Source of the DNA: Adiantum capillus-veneris | Taxonomy: Eukaryota > Streptophyta > Polypodiopsida > Polypodiales > Pteridaceae | NCBI GenBank assembly: GCA_014529385.2 | Contig: CM043968.1 | Location: 2,798,001-2,862,000, forward strand | Length of the DNA stretch: 64,000 nt | Reading direction: 5' to 3' | Shown: piece after piece, positions 33,060-46,200 of the stretch | Position numbering within the stretch: the first letter of the stretch is position 1 | Layout of the letters: the number at the start of each line of letters is the position of its first letter | Position numbers and translations under genes: made by a program | The notes under the pieces: model-generated | Database searches by the model: none | What the model saw: only the letters and a program-made list of their open reading frames with translations | Told to the model about the DNA's origin: nothing

Positions 33060-33880
33060 CTGGATATCCTCTTTCTTTGAAGAGCCTGGAGAGGATGCAG
33101 AATTATTTTTAGCAAATTTCAAGATGTCTTGCCGTATTAAGAGGATAGTAACTGATCAAGAACGTGTAGAAATGTTTGAGGTGGTCCTTAGGAAATATGC
33201 TAGCACTTGGTTTGACTCTTTAACAGGGGAAGTTCAGGGGAATTACATGGAAGTTTTGAATTATTTCAAGAGATACTTCTTTGATCCCCAAAACACTCGA
33301 AAACTATGGCAAGACATTGTTTCTCATAAGCAAAATGATTTAGATGACTAGTACTTGTACAAGCAAGAGCTTCTACGTCTTTGGCCTCTATGGATACAAA
33401 ATGTTACTGACCCTAGTGATGGTGCAAAATTTCTAAAGAAGGAGAGGTTCATTGTTGGGCTCTTCCCTGATCTTAAGGTAAAGGTGGAGGTGGGTGCACC
33501 TCCTACCTTTGATGCAACTGAAACTAGGGCTGTTGAGAAGTATAGAAAACTCAACTGCCTAAGGCGAGAGGTTCCAATAGAAGGTCTTAGACCCAAAGTT
33601 AAGTCACAAGAATCGACATCTATGGAGCTTCCTGAGGTAACAGCAGAAGTGAAGAGAAGTTAAATGAATCTTTAAGCAGCTTGTCAATTCACCTTGCACA
33701 AGTTGTAGGTCCAAAGAGACAAACAAAGAAAGATGAGGATCGAGATCCATGACCTAGGAGAGTCTTGCAATGTTGGAACTGCGGAGAGTTTGGACATGGG
33801 ATGTATATGTATAATTGTCCTTGGCCCCGTGGGAAGACTAACTTGAACTACCCAGATGAATGCAGGTGAAGAAACTAGTC
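33060..33880 (+). pseudogene. Gag of the plus-strand Tat-type element
   Basis: The frame starts around WISSFFEEPGEDAELFLANF (about 33060) and runs through the capsid motif YASTWFDSLTGEVQGNYMEV to KLWQDIVSHKQNDLDD. A TAG at 33349 interrupts it, and it continues as YLYKQELLRLWPLW with an acidic-basic C-terminal part to 33663. The zinc knuckle CWNCGEFGHGMYMYNC follows at about 33772-33820, two residues longer than normal between His and Cys through a duplicated ATGTAT. Downstream the frame is broken several times. Gag is recognisable but not functional. Confidence 0.8.
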
Positions 33881-34139
33881 AACAACCAAGGATTCTACAA
33901 AGGCCAAATAGAGAAAGACCACCTCCACGAGGAGTGGAAGGAGTTCCACCTTGCCAAACCCAAATGTGCATGTGGTAGAGGTGACAAATTCAAAAGAGGT
34001 TGACATGGAAGAAAATGGCATGAAGCGTGGTCAAGGAAAAGGTAAGGAGAAAGAAGGAGTTATGTTACAAAGTGACCATGGATGAGAAAAGAAGGCAAAG
34101 GAGACCAAGGAACCTAAGAGGACTCAACGTCGTATCAAC

Positions 34140-35060
34140 CTCCAAGACTTACCTCTTGGACAAGGTATGGCTCCATACAACCTGTTGGAAGACATGAGAG
34201 GTAAGGGTCCTGATATCTCATGGACTCAATTTCTTGCATTATGTCCACAAGCTAGGAGAGAATTAACAAAGGCAGTTAGCACTAGGAGAAAGGTAAAAGA
34301 GAGTGTGCCTGTTGTAAAAATTGCACATGCTGAAATGAATGAGGATATTAAGTCTATGCAAGATTTTTACATTAAAGAAAGGCGCTTAGGAAAGGTCTAG
34401 TGGATGGGGGTGCACAAATTTGTATCATGATAGAGGGACTCATGCAAAGACTAGGCATGCACATCCATGAGACGCCTGAAATCAAATTGAAAATGGCAAA
34501 CAATATCAAGGCTAGGTGCATAGGCATTTGTAAGAATGTTTTTGTGAAAGCCTTTGGCATTAAAAAGACAGTAGATTTCTATGTTATATCTACCGAAGGA
34601 AATGGTTACCCATTTATCCTAGGAAGACCATGTCTAATGAAAATGCGAGCTTTGCAGGATTGGGAGAGTGGAAAATTAATTTGCAGGAATGACAATCGTA
34701 AGAAGGTTGTCTTCGACATGAAGGAGCAACGCCAAGAGGATCTCCATGAAGAATCATCTCAAAGTGAGACGGAAGAAGAGTGGACCGATAACACTTTAGA
34801 AGAAGAAAGTAGCGGTAGCATTAGTGAAGAGGAGTCTTCCATCGAAGTCATGGGGGTAAGGTTTAAGCCAACCAACCAAGAGACCTCTTGCCCAGGCTTG
34901 GAGGAGGTAGGTACTCAAGATAACCAAAATGTGGAAGATGAAGGAATGTTAGAAGGTATGTTGTCTATAGCAATTACAAAGGATGAAAGAGAGGAGTTCA
35001 AAGGTGTGTTAAGGAAATTTCCTAGGATTTTTTCTAAAGACTACATCGATGTGCGTGGAG
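34140..35060 (+). pseudogene. Aspartic protease region of the plus-strand Tat-type element
   Basis: It starts with the linker motif NLLEDMRGKGPDISWTQFLA (34180-34240). It then shifts frame into VDGGAQICIMIEGLMQRLGM (34402-34460), with the active-site Asp present as DGGA, and NGYPFILGRPCLMKM (34600-34640), the usual C-terminal protease motif. An acidic stretch rich in Glu and Ser (34740-34860) links to RT. The frame is open from 34400 to 35299, the longest open frame on the plus strand, but leaves the RT frame near 35130. Confidence 0.82.
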
Positions 35061-35910
35061 TATATCCTGTTCAGCAAAAGATTGAGTTGAAGCCAGAGGC
35101 CGCACCTAAGGCTCAAAAGCTACGAAGGCTAGGGGCTAGGAGTCATCAAGGAGCAGGCTTTACTCAAGGAGGTAAGAAAGCTTCTAGCAGCAGGTTTCAT
35201 TTATCTAGTGGAGAATTTAGAGTGCATCTCTCCCATTGTTGTCACTCCCAAGAAGAACGGCAAGTGAAGGGTGTGTGTGGATTACCATCCACTAAATGAG
35301 GCAACAAAAAGAGATCACTTTCCCCTCCCATTTTAGGATGAGATACTAAATGAGGTAGCTGGTCACGAGAGGTACATTGTGTGCAATGGCTACTCAAGTT
35401 ACTTTCAAATAAGTATTGCATTGGAGGATCAGTTGATTGAAAACAACCTTCATCACTCCTTGGGGTTGTTATGCTTTCAGAGTCATGCCATTTGGCCTGA
35501 CAAATGCTCCTGCAACTTTCCAATGCTTCATGAACATGGTGTTTCAATGAAAGTCCATTAGGGTTTTTATTGATGATTTTTGCATTTATAGCTCAAAATC
35601 ATTGCATCTACAAAAGGTAGAAGAAGGTTTAATACAACTTTACAACATGGGAGGTCATCTCAATCCCAAAAAATGTCACATAGGTGAGGATGAAGTGATC
35701 TTGCTTGATCACTTTCTTCCAAAGGCATGGAGGTGGATCCAGCAAAGGCAAAAGCTCTCATTGAGCTACCATCACCAAAGATTCTTAAGGAGGTAATTTC
35801 ATTTATTCAAAAGGTGAAGTACATGTCACGCTTCATTCACTTGGCATCAGAGTTACTTCACCCCCTCCAAAAGTTGACACAACATGTAGAGTTTGCATGG
35901 TCAAATTAGC
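35061..35910 (+). pseudogene. Reverse transcriptase of the plus-strand Tat-type element
   Basis: The RT motifs are spread over three frames: SPIVVTPKKNGK, RVCVDYHPLNEATKRDHFPL, the motif GHERYIVCNGYSSYFQI (first catalytic Asp now Asn), and RVFIDDFCIYSS with the catalytic pair IDD intact (35550-35590). Then come NPKKCHIGEDEVILL and, in the connection, ILKEVISFIQKVKYMSRFIH. In-frame stops include a TGA in NGK*RVCV (Trp expected) and a TAG at 35334-35336 in LPF*DEIL (Gln likely). Several one-base frame changes make it inactive. Confidence 0.85.
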
Positions 35911-36780
35911 TTGAAAAGTACTTTTCTTGTATAAAAATGGTTTTGTTGGAACTATTGATGCTCATGCCTCCACATTGGGAATTTACATTATTTGTTAGTT
36001 CAAGTGTGGGTAAGGAGACATTGGGTGCATTATTGGTATAGCAAGATCCTCTTAGCACTAGGATGCGGCCTGTCTACTTTGCTAGTAGGGTCATTAATGC
36101 TTTGGAGAGAGGCTACATGAAGGCAGAATTCATGATGCTTTCTCTTATGTTTGCGGTGAGAAATTTTAGATCCTACTTACTACCAAAACCTTTTGTAATC
36201 CTCACTGTAGAAAATTTGTTCCCTTGGGTGTCATCTCAAATGAATCTTAGTACTAGGATCTGAAAGTGGATTATGGAGTTGTAAGATAGTGTGCGTGCAC
36301 AATTGGTAGAGATTCTCACTTATAGGGTACATGAGAAGGAGATTAAGGTGGGTGAAGTAAAGACCCTACCATTGCCACCACCAAAAAGTATTCCTAATTC
36401 TTTTACCTTGTTCTTTGATGGAGCTTTTTGTCCAGCCAAAAGCAGGGGGAGGGCTAGTGTTGCTCAACCCAAGTGGAGAGGTGGTCATGAAAGAGAAGGT
36501 CAATCTACCAAGTTCAGCTAGCAACAATGAAGTAGAATACGACACACTACTTCATGGTTTAAAGACGTGCATTAGACAAGGTATACAACGTCTCATGGTA
36601 AAAGGGGATGTACTTCTCATTGTGAAGCAGATTTTAGGCATTTGGGCATGCAAAAATTAAAGACTAAGGGCCCAAGTTCATGCCATTTGTAGGTTATCCT
36701 ATGAATTGGAGGAGGTGCAATTATATCATATTCCTACAAAACAAAATGAGGATGCTGATTTACTTGCACAATAAGTAGTT
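35911..36780 (+). pseudogene. RNase H and second archaeal-type RNase H of the plus-strand Tat-type element
   Basis: The first RNase H is seen as RPVYFASRVINALERGYMKA (36066-36125), with a TAG (36039) and TAA (36282) where Gln is expected. A second RNase H follows: FTLFFDGAF (36400-36425), GGGLVLLNPSGEVVMKEKVN, SSASNNEVEYDTLLHGLK, LMVKGDVLLIVKQILGIW and IPTKQNEDADLLAQ. The four acidic positions of this family (D, E, D, D) are all visible. A captured second RNase H of this type is known as a hallmark of the Tat lineage and is the reason for the Tat assignment. Confidence 0.85.
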
Positions 36781-36869
36781 GCATGTGTTGAGAAAGAAGT
36801 GCAGGTCATCATGGTGGTGATTGTTGTGAAGCAACCAAGGTACCAGGGATTGGAGTCATTGGCTCCCAT

Positions 36870-38287
36870 TATTGGCTACATCTTGGAGGGCGAGTTTCCA
36901 CAAGATTTCACAAAAGCTCAGAAGAGGAAGACTCATGAAGAAGGCAAGTGTCTATCTCTTCCTAGAAGGCTCCCTCTATCAAAGAGGGAAGGATCAAGTG
37001 TGCAGAAGAGTACCAATTATTGAGGAAATTCCAACCATTTTAAAAGTTTTGCATGAACAAGCATGTGGTGGTCATTTTGCCCAAGAGTTAACTGTGAAGA
37101 AAATATTGCTTGCGGGGTATGTTTGGCTAAGTTTGCATGTGGATGTCCAAAATTGGCGTAAAAGTTTTCGCAATTGTCAAATGGGAATAGAAGATTCGTT
37201 TATGGTCCAAGCACTTGCAAATGGACCCTTTGAAAAGTGGGGCATTGATGCTATGGGTCCTTTGCATAGAACAAAAAATGGTAAACTCTACATTCTAGTG
37301 GTTGTAGATTATATGACTAGGTGGGTGGAAGCCCAAAGTGTGGCAAAGGTAAATGAGAGAACAATGAGAAAATTTGTCTACACTCACATTTGTTGTAGAT
37401 TTGGCACACCTTTGGAGATTGTTTCTGATAATGGTCTAGGGTTTAGAAAGGGCTTGCTCATAGAAGTCTGTGAAGAGCTTCACATTCTACATCGCCACAA
37501 TACACCCTACTACCCACATTCAAATGGTTTGGTAGAAAAAGCTAATGGTGTCATTGCAGGCATCATCAAAAAGATGGTAAAAAAAAAGACAAAGTTGTGG
37601 GATGAATTCTTGGATGGAGCATTGTGGGCATATCGAACCACGTATAGGGAGGCCACGAAGTTTACACCATTTCACTTGGTCTATGGTCAAGAGGCTTTAT
37701 AGCCAATTGAGCTCAACATTCCAACAATGCGACTTCATGGCAAAGCAGCACAAGATGATCAAGAAGCATGGATGGATCGACTTCTTACCTTAGCTGAGCT
37801 TGAGTGGAAAAGAGAAGCTGCATATGAGTGCTACAAGAGGAAATCTACACAAGTGAAGGAGAAGCTTGACAAGAGACTGAAGGAAAAAGGCATCAATGAA
37901 GGAGATCATGTGCTAAGGTATGACAATCGACTCGATAATCATTTTGATGCCAAGTTTGAAACTAGATGGTACGGGCCATACATAGTTAATAAGGCTTTCA
38001 ATTCAATTTACTATCAACTTATGGACTTGAATCGGAAAGAGCACTCTAGGAAGGTAAATGGGTATCGCTTGAAGCTCTATTTGAGTTGCCTTCTACCAAA
38101 GGATCTACCAAAGATTTGTCAAAAGGCAGATATCCCATGTGAGTTTTGTTATATGAAGCATGAGTGTAACTCGAGCCAAAATTTCAAGGGGCCAAACAAT
38201 GAAATCTTGTCAAGGACTCTAAAGCACTCTCTTTGGAAAAGATGCTTTATAATGGTACATGAATATACCATCATCCTGGGGGAATGA
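36870..38287 (+). pseudogene. Integrase of the plus-strand Tat-type element
   Basis: Open from about 36872 to 37702, then, after a TAG, from 37703 to 38287. The zinc-binding part shows HEQACGGHF and NCQMG; one Cys of the second pair reads Phe. The core has WGIDAMGPL (first Asp), VSDNGLGFRKG (second Asp) and HSNGLVEKANGVIAGIIKKM (Glu), so all three catalytic residues are present. It is followed by LWAYRTTYREATKFTPFHLV, YGQEAL and a C-terminal DHVLRYDNRL, FETRWYGPYIVNKAF, VNGYRLK region without a chromodomain. It is the least damaged gene of this element. The stop at 38285-38287 overlaps the LTR start. Confidence 0.88.
38275..38284 (+). promoter_or_regulatory. Polypurine tract of the plus-strand Tat-type element
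   Basis: CCTGGGGGAA directly before TGATAGCC. The position next to the presumed 3' LTR start and just after the integrase frame is as expected. Confidence 0.7.
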
Positions 38288-38996
38288 TAGCCATTTTTTG
38301 GCTATCCAAATTTCCATAGTGAGCTACCTCACCCTACCAAAATCACCCAAACAATGTGGCTATCCCTACCATTTCACTGTACATAGACGTGTGTGAGTTA
38401 GGGGACTTTCTCCATATCTTCTTAAAACCCTCAATTAACTAGTCACTAGGCTAGTTGAGCCAAAAAAATATTTTTTAAAAATTAATAAAAAAGAAAAGTA
38501 TATTATGGCATTTTTGTCTGTAAATATTTCACTATATATTGGCCTAAATATAGGGATTTTTTATAAATATTTTGGTATTTTTTTTAAATATTTATACCTA
38601 GGTGTGTATTTTATTAAATCTATAAACACCTTTTCAATCCTCTTACACCATAAGTATATTTTTTGTCAATGTGTACATACTCTAACCTCATATTTTTCTT
38701 ATATACAAATCACCCCCCACATTTTCACCCTCACCCTCGTGAAAACAAAAAATTGATTTCTACTCCCTTAGTTACATTTATTATATTCATTTACTTGCAT
38801 ACCTTTTCCTCTTTCACCCAAAATAAAACAAAAGAGGGACCATATCATATGATCCCAATATCTTTTTTCATATCCATAATCCTTTCATATATTTTTTAAT
38901 CATATACTCATTATTGTAACACCATGTCCTCATTGAGCTAAATCCATGAATAGTCCATACACTATTCCCACCATGTATATATTTCTTATTTCATCA
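38285..38996 (+). repeat. 3' LTR of the plus-strand Tat-type element (right end tentative)
   Basis: Starts TGATAGCC after the polypurine tract; a candidate end is TTTCATCA at 38996, which would give TGAT...ATCA ends and 712 bp. The first 25 bases form a hairpin (GATAGCC and GGCTATC around ATTTTTT). The sequence is very AT-rich, with TATATATT near 38533 as a possible TATA box. The 5' copy is not in the window intact, so the end is unproven. Confidence 0.5.
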
Positions 38997-39426
38997 ATAA
39001 TAATCCTCCATGCATGTATAAAGGTAACTTGGATGCTTTGTATCATGATACGACAAAGGAGGGGCTCACTCTTGGATGCATTGTGCAAATTCAACAACGG
39101 AGGGGGCCACTCAAAGACTTTTGCAGGCATTAAAAACAGGCTTTTTGGTGAGATTTTTGGTGCCTATCTCTGCTTAGAATTTGAAGACATGGTCAAAAAA
39201 GAAAATGTAGTCGACAAGCTGAATAATCACCTCACATTTTTCATGTTTTTTGGAGCTACCAATGGTGAGATAAGATTTTTTGAGTGGATCCCAGTCTGCC
39301 CGCTTTTCTCACAAAGTAGCCCATAGTCTTCTCTCACCTCCTTTCCCACTTCCACACACACACACACACTCATTCCTCTCCATCGCTCACTCAAACCTAC
39401 AACTTTCATGGATTCTTTCTTCTTCA
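38997..39426. other. Unassigned segment between the Tat LTR and the copia fragment
   Basis: The plus strand is open from 38946 to 39326 and reads, in its second half, RRGSLLDALCKFNNGGGHSK, then NRLFGEIFGAYLCLEFEDMV, then FFMFFGATNGEIRFFEW. It looks partly protein-like but I do not recognise it, and the first 35 codons overlap the presumed LTR. It could be a fragment of another element. The minus ORF at 39227-39427 is probably a shadow. Confidence 0.3.
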
Positions 39427-41688
39427 CTACAGTGCCTTATATGCCTTAGCAAAATGGTGTTGCTGAGAGGAAAAACAAGTTAATTACAGAAATGGCACAA
39501 TGTATGATCAAAAGTCAAGCTTTGCCGCATATTTTTTTGGCTTGAGGCCATCATGTGTGCCACTTATGTACTAAACATATGTCTTAAGAAAGCTTTGTAG
39601 TATATTACTCCATATGAAGCATGGGATGATAGAAAACCTTCTATTGAGCACATGTGTGTTTTAGGTTGTTTGGCATATGCTTTGGTGCCACAAACACAAC
39701 GCAAAAAATTATGGATGATAACACTGTCAAATGTATTTTTGTTGGTTATAGTGTTGAAAGCAAAGGTTACAGGTTGTATCATTCACAAAAAAAGCGTATC
39801 TTGGTCTAACGAGATGTTGTGTTTGTGATAGTTTGTTGCCTCTTTATTGGTGGAAGTACAAATGCAAATTCCAATGAGGCAAATATACAGCCTATGGGGG
39901 TTTTTGAAAATGTTGCAAATCAGCCTATTACTGATGCAGATGTACATGATGTACTTGATGAGGAAAAGGCTGAGAATGCAGGCTAGAGGTATGCCTAAAT
40001 GGTTGGTGCATACTTTGCGTGCCAATAAATTGGATGCACCTTTGTCTAGTCGTACTCATTCAGCTTCACGCCATGCATCCTATCCATCAGATTGTTATGC
40101 TTTGGCTATGTCTAGCTTGCATGATATTGAGGGACCTCTATCTTTTGATGAAGCACAAAATTCAAAAAATTCGATGGCTGCCATGCAATAAGAATATGAT
40201 GCACTTATTGAAAATGACATATGGACTTTATGTGATTTGCCTCTTGGCAAAAAGGCCATTGGTATATAGTGGGTTTACAAGTTAAAATGCAAGCGGGATA
40301 CTGAGATTGATCACTATAAGGCTCGACTTATTGCAAAGGGTTATGCATAGCAAAAAGACATAGATTATGAAGAAAATTTTTCTCACACTTGTCGTACGAC
40401 TACCATGCGTTTTCTATGTACATTGGTAGCTCATTTGGGTTGGGATGTACATTAGTCAGAGATTGTTATTGCTTTCTTGAATGGTGACATATTTGAGGAA
40501 GTTTACGTAATGCAACCTCATGATTTTTTCAAGAAAGGACAAGAGGATAAGGTGTGCAAATGTAACAAAGATTTGTATGGGTTGAAGAAATCTCCTCGTG
40601 CTTGGTATGAGAAGGCTGACACTCATTTGTTCAAATGAGGCTTTCGTAATAGTCCAACAGAAAGCACATTGTATGTAAAGCGTGAGGGTGATGTACTTCT
40701 CATTGTGGTTCTTTATGTAGGTGATTTGTTGATCATTGGACCAAATGAGAGACATATTGGTGAATTTAAGGCTGATTTTAATGCTACTTTCAAGATGAAA
40801 GATTTGGGGTTGTTGCATCATTACTTGGGTATACAATTCAAGCAGTGTGATGGTGGTATTGCCTTGTGTCAAAAAGTTACATAGAGAGATTGCTATGTAA
40901 GTTTGGACTTGAGGATTGCAAACATATTACCACTCCCATGGAAATAGGTTTGAAATTGAGTCTTCATGATGTTGGTGATCCTGCGGATGTCACTCTTTAC
41001 CAAATTGTTGTTGGATGCCTCATTTATGTATGCAACACAAGCCTAGATATTCAATTTGCAATCTCACAGGTCAACAAATTTATGCATAGCCCAGGGTTTA
41101 TGCATTGACAGGATGTCAAGGGGATTTTCCTTTTACTTGAGGGGCACTTTACATCTTGACTTGTTTTATTCCAAGGGGGGATCATTGCTGCCAAACTTAC
41201 ATGCTTTTTTGGACTCAGATTGGACTGGTTGTTTTGACATGCGAGTGTCCACAAGTGGTTTTTGTTTCATGCTTGGCAGTTCATGTATATCATGGTTGAG
41301 CAAGAAGAAACCTATTGTGGTCACTTCTAGTTGTGAGGATGATTACAGGGTAGTCTTCACAGCTACGGTTGAGTGTGTATGGCTTAGACCCCTTATGGGT
41401 GATTTGGGTGTTGGACAGGACATCGACAACACTATCTACACTTACAGTCAGAGAGCACTGGCAGTTGCGAGGAACCCATTTTTTCATGCTTGCACAAAGC
41501 ACATTGAGGTGTCTTACCACTATTTCAGGGAGAGGCTCTCAACAAGAGAGATGAGCTTGGCTTATGTGCCAACGCAGGACAACCTTGTAGATCTTTTCAC
41601 AAAGGCATTGTCTCGTAAGAAGTCCAAAGCTTTTGGCAAAGCTTTGGGCTTACTCCCTTTGTGGATTGATCACGTCCTCAGAGCATGA
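39427..41688 (+). mobile_element. 5'-truncated Ty1/copia element: integrase end, RT and RNase H (decayed)
   Basis: Begins inside integrase at VPYMP*QNGVAERKN (catalytic Glu region), so LTR, gag, protease and most of integrase are lost. The RT shows WVYKLKCKRDTEIDHYKARL, AKGYA*QKDIDYEENFSHT, AFLNGDIFEEVYVMQP, DLYGLKKSPRAWYEK, and the catalytic box YVDD as YVGD (40711-40722), a disabling change. RNase H shows SGFCFMLGSSCISWLSKKKP and ends near KALSRKKSKAFGKAL. In-frame TAG codons at 39448, 40348 and 40453 replace Gln at positions that are nearly invariant in copia elements. TAA at 40189 also fits Gln. Two TGA and several frame changes are present. It is a relic without activity. Confidence 0.88.
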
Positions 41689-41733
41689 CACTTCCCTTTG
41701 CCCATGTGTTATCTCTCATTCACGGCATCACTT

Positions 41734-41743
41734 CAGGGGGGAT
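41734..41743 (+). promoter_or_regulatory. Polypurine tract of the copia element
   Basis: CAGGGGGGAT one base before the LTR start TGTTACC. Confidence 0.8.
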
Positions 41744-41744
41744 T

Positions 41745-41973
41745 TGTTACCATATACATGTGGTAGTGATGTGCGTGAACACACTTGGGACCGTCGGGAC
41801 ATTTTTTCCCTCACTAGGAGGTTTTTCCCCCCATGCATTGTATATACGCCCATTCATTCTAGATCTATCTATCTTTCCATTTCACACTAAGTAATACACT
41901 CTCTATTGTGTTTCTTGAGCTTCCTTCATCTTCTCCAAGCTATTTGTGTTTTCTTGCAACCCTAATTCCAACA
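41745..41973 (+). repeat. 3' LTR of the copia element
   Basis: 229 bp from TGTTACCATATAC to ATTCCAACA, short as is usual for plant copia LTRs. TATATA at 41841-41846 is the likely TATA box. No 5' LTR is present in the window. Confidence 0.75.
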
Positions 41974-42032
41974 TATTTTGGTAATTTTCCCTATATTTTT
42001 CAAGCTCTTTAGATTATGTTCTTTAATATACT

Positions 42033-42690
<658 letters not shown>

Positions 42691-42769
42691 AGATATTGTC
42701 TATAAATATAGGCTTGGGTGTCAGCTAAAATATATCTGGATAGCGTACAAGCTCTAATAAATTCTCCCA

Positions 42770-43211
42770 GTGATGGCTTCAGTTTTGTTACGCAAGGTGA
42801 GTTTGTTCTTGAATACTAATAGCAGTGAACCTTTGGTACTTGATTGCCGTGCAAGATTTTCCATGGTCAATCTTAGAGATTATAGGGGTTGTAGTAACAA
42901 CGATATTTTTCCATCATTTCTGCTCCAAATGGTGACATTCAGACTCAAGTGAAAGATGGTGTGACATTAGGGGATCAATTTTAAATTTTATTGGATTCAA
43001 CCTTGTCCACAAAGTTTATGTTGGTCACAATGTTTCAATTTTGGAGTTGTATGACAGCTCCAATGATGAAAAAGAAGGTTTTTTGGCTGGAAACTCGACC
43101 AAGAAACTTCAAGAAACTTTTTCTATTTGCCATGAGTCAATGCAAGATGTCTGGCTAGAAGAAGAAAATGAAGACAACAAAATGTCTTTGGGTTCAAATT
43201 TCATGATTTAA
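42770..43211 (+). pseudogene. Unassigned coding-like fragment
   Basis: A 60-codon ORF (42770-42952, MMASVLLRKVSLFLNTNSS...) and an overlapping frame open from 42936 to a TAA at 43209-43211. The latter reads FNLVHKVYVGHNVSILELYD, then DEKEGFLAGNSTKKLQETFS, then MQDVWLEEENEDNKMSLGSN. The composition (mixed, acidic, few repeats) looks like a protein remnant, but it has no Met start in that frame and no family I recognise. It could be an exon fragment of a host gene or retroelement sequence. It lies between simple sequence and the satellite. Confidence 0.3.
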
Positions 43212-43269
43212 TAGGGTGGCATGTATCTTCTTTTCCTAGCCCTAAGTTCAAAGCATAATTTTTTTCAAT

Positions 43270-46200
43270 GTACATGTAACATTTAAGGTTCAATTGAATT
43301 CTGAAATACCATAGAAAGCTCCCTCCAGAAGCTCTCTCCATGAGGGTGTGGAAAGCTTTTTCCATGCAAACACTACTCCAGTGAAAGGATTAAAAAAGAT
43401 TCCTCAAAATCTCCCTCCAAAAGCTCTCTTCATTCCCATCCCCCCTCTAGCCCTAGGTCCATAGGATCTCTCATTGGATTAGAGGGACACAATCTATGGC
43501 TCTAAGTCCATAGGATCTCACATCATACTAAAGGGCATTCTATGGCTCTAGGACCATAGGCTGGACTATGTGTCAATGTAGAAGCTCTCAAAGAGCCTTT
43601 GGACCCTTGAGCTTATACATTGGTACCCTATGGCCCTAAGTCCATAGGGTCTCACATCATACTAGAGAGGAACCCAGGGCCTTAACGGTAGAGGATGGCT
43701 TAGGTGTCAATGTAGAAGCTCTCAAAGAGCATTTGGGCCATTCAATCGCACTAACATATACACTACAGTAGCCGTATGGCCCTAGGACCATAGGATCTCT
43801 ATTTGCAATAGAGAGAAACCTATGGCCCTTTAGCTTATCCATTGGCACCCTATGGCCATATGTCCATAGCATCTCTCACTAGAATAGATGGAAACAAACT
43901 ATGGCCCTTTACCTCATACATTGGCACCTTATGGTCCTATGTCCATAGGATCTCACATCATACTAAAGGGAACTCTATGTCCATAGGGCCATAGGGTGGT
44001 CTAGGTGTCACTGTAGAATCTCTCAAAGAGCCTTTGGGCCCTTGAGCTTATACATTTCTATCCTATGTATTGCACATCATAATAGAGAGGAACCTATGCC
44101 CTTAATACTAGAGGATGTCCTAGGAGTCAATGTAGAAGCTCTCAGAAAGTATTTGGACCATTCAAGGGAACCAACATATGCACTATGGTAGCCCTATGGC
44201 TCTAGAACCATAGGATCTCTATTTGGAATAGAGAGCAACCTATGGCCCTGGAGCTTATGTATTGGCACACTATGGACCTAGGTCCATAGGATCTCTCACT
44301 AGAATAGAGGGACACAACCTATGGCCCTAAGTCCATATTATATCACATCATACTAAAGGGCACTCTATGGCCCTAGGATTGTAGGGTGGACTAGGTGTGT
44401 GTCAATGTAGAAGCTCTCAAAGAGCCTTTGGGCCCTTGATCTTATACATTGGTACCCTATGGCCTTAGGCCATAGGGTCTCATATCAAACTAGCGAGGAC
44501 CCAATGGCCTTAATGGTAGAGGATGTCCTAGGGGTCAATGTAGAATCTCTCAAAGAGCATTTGGGCCATTCCAAGGCACCAAAGTATGCACTCTAGTAGG
44601 CCTATGGCCTTAGGACCATAGGATCTCTATATGAAAAAGAGAGAAACCTATGTCCCTTTAGCTTATGCATTGGCACTCTGTAGCCCTAGGTCCATAGTAT
44701 CTCTCATTGGAATAGAGGGAAACAACCTATGTCCCTTGACCTTATACACTAACACCTTTTGACCCTACAGCCATAGGATCTCACATATTACTAAAAGGCA
44801 CTCTATGGAAGTAGGGAAATAGGGTAGACTATGTGTCAATGTAGAAGCTCTTAGAGAGCCTTTGGGCCCTTGAGCTTATACATTGGTACCCTATGGCCCT
44901 AAGTCCATAGGATCTCACATCATAACAGAGAGGAACCTATGGCTTAAGGCTAGAGGATGGCCTAGGGGTCAATGTAGAAGATCTCAATGGGCCATTCAAG
45001 GGCACCAACATATGCCCTATAGTAGCCCTATGGCCCTAGGACTATAGGATCTCTATTTTAAAAAGAGAGAAACCTATGGCCCTCGAGCTTATGCATTGCC
45101 ACCCTGTGGCCCTAGATCCATAGGATCTCTTGCTAGATAGAGGGACACAACCTATAGTCCTAAGTCCAAAGGATCTCACATCTAAAGGGCACTATATGGC
45201 CCTAGGGACATAGGGTGGACTAATTGTCAATGTCGAAGCTCTCAGAGAGCCTTTGGGCCCTTAAGCTTATACATTGGTAGCCTATGGCCCTAAGGCCATA
45301 GGGTCTCATATCAAACTAGAGATGAACCGATGGTCTTAAGGATAGAGGATGGCCTAGTGGTCAGTGTAGAAGCTCTTAAAGAGCATTTGGGCTATTCAAT
45401 GGCACCAACATATGCACTATGGTAGCCCTAGGTCCATAGGATCTCTCACTAGAATAGAGGAAAACATCCTATGGCCCTTGAACTTATACATGGACACCTT
45501 ATGCCCCTTAGTCCTTAGGATCTCATATCATACTAAAGGGCACTCTAAGGACCTAGGGCCATAGGGTGGGACTATGTGTCAATGTAGAAGCCTTCAAAGA
45601 GACTTTGGGCCCTTGACTTTATAGATTGGTACCCTATGGCCCTAAGGCCATAGGATTTCATATCAAAATAGAGAGGAACCTATGGCCTTAAGGCTAAAGG
45701 ATTGCCTAGGAGACAATGTAGAAGATCTCAATGGGCCATTCAAGGGCACCAATATATGCACTATGGTGGCCCTAGGACCATAGGATCTTTATTTGGAATA
45801 GAGAGCAGCCTACTCGAGCTTATGCATTGGAACCCTGTGGCCCTAGGTCCATAGGATCTCTTAGTGGAATAGAGTGACACAATCTATTGTGCTAAGTCCA
45901 TAGGATCTCACATCATACTAAAGGGCACTCTATGTCCCTAGGGCCATAGATTGGACTATGTGTCAATGTAGAAGCTCTCAAAGAGACTTTGGGTCCTTGA
46001 GTGTATACATTGGTACCCTATGTCCCTAAGTTTGTAGGGCCTCAAATCATACTAGAGAGGAACCCATGTCCTTAAGGGTAGAGGATGGCCTAGGGTCAAT
46101 GTTGAAGCTCTCAAAAAGCATTTGGGCCATTCAAAGGCACCAACATATGCATTGCAGTAACCCTATGGCTGTAGGACCATAGGATCTCTATTTGCAATAG

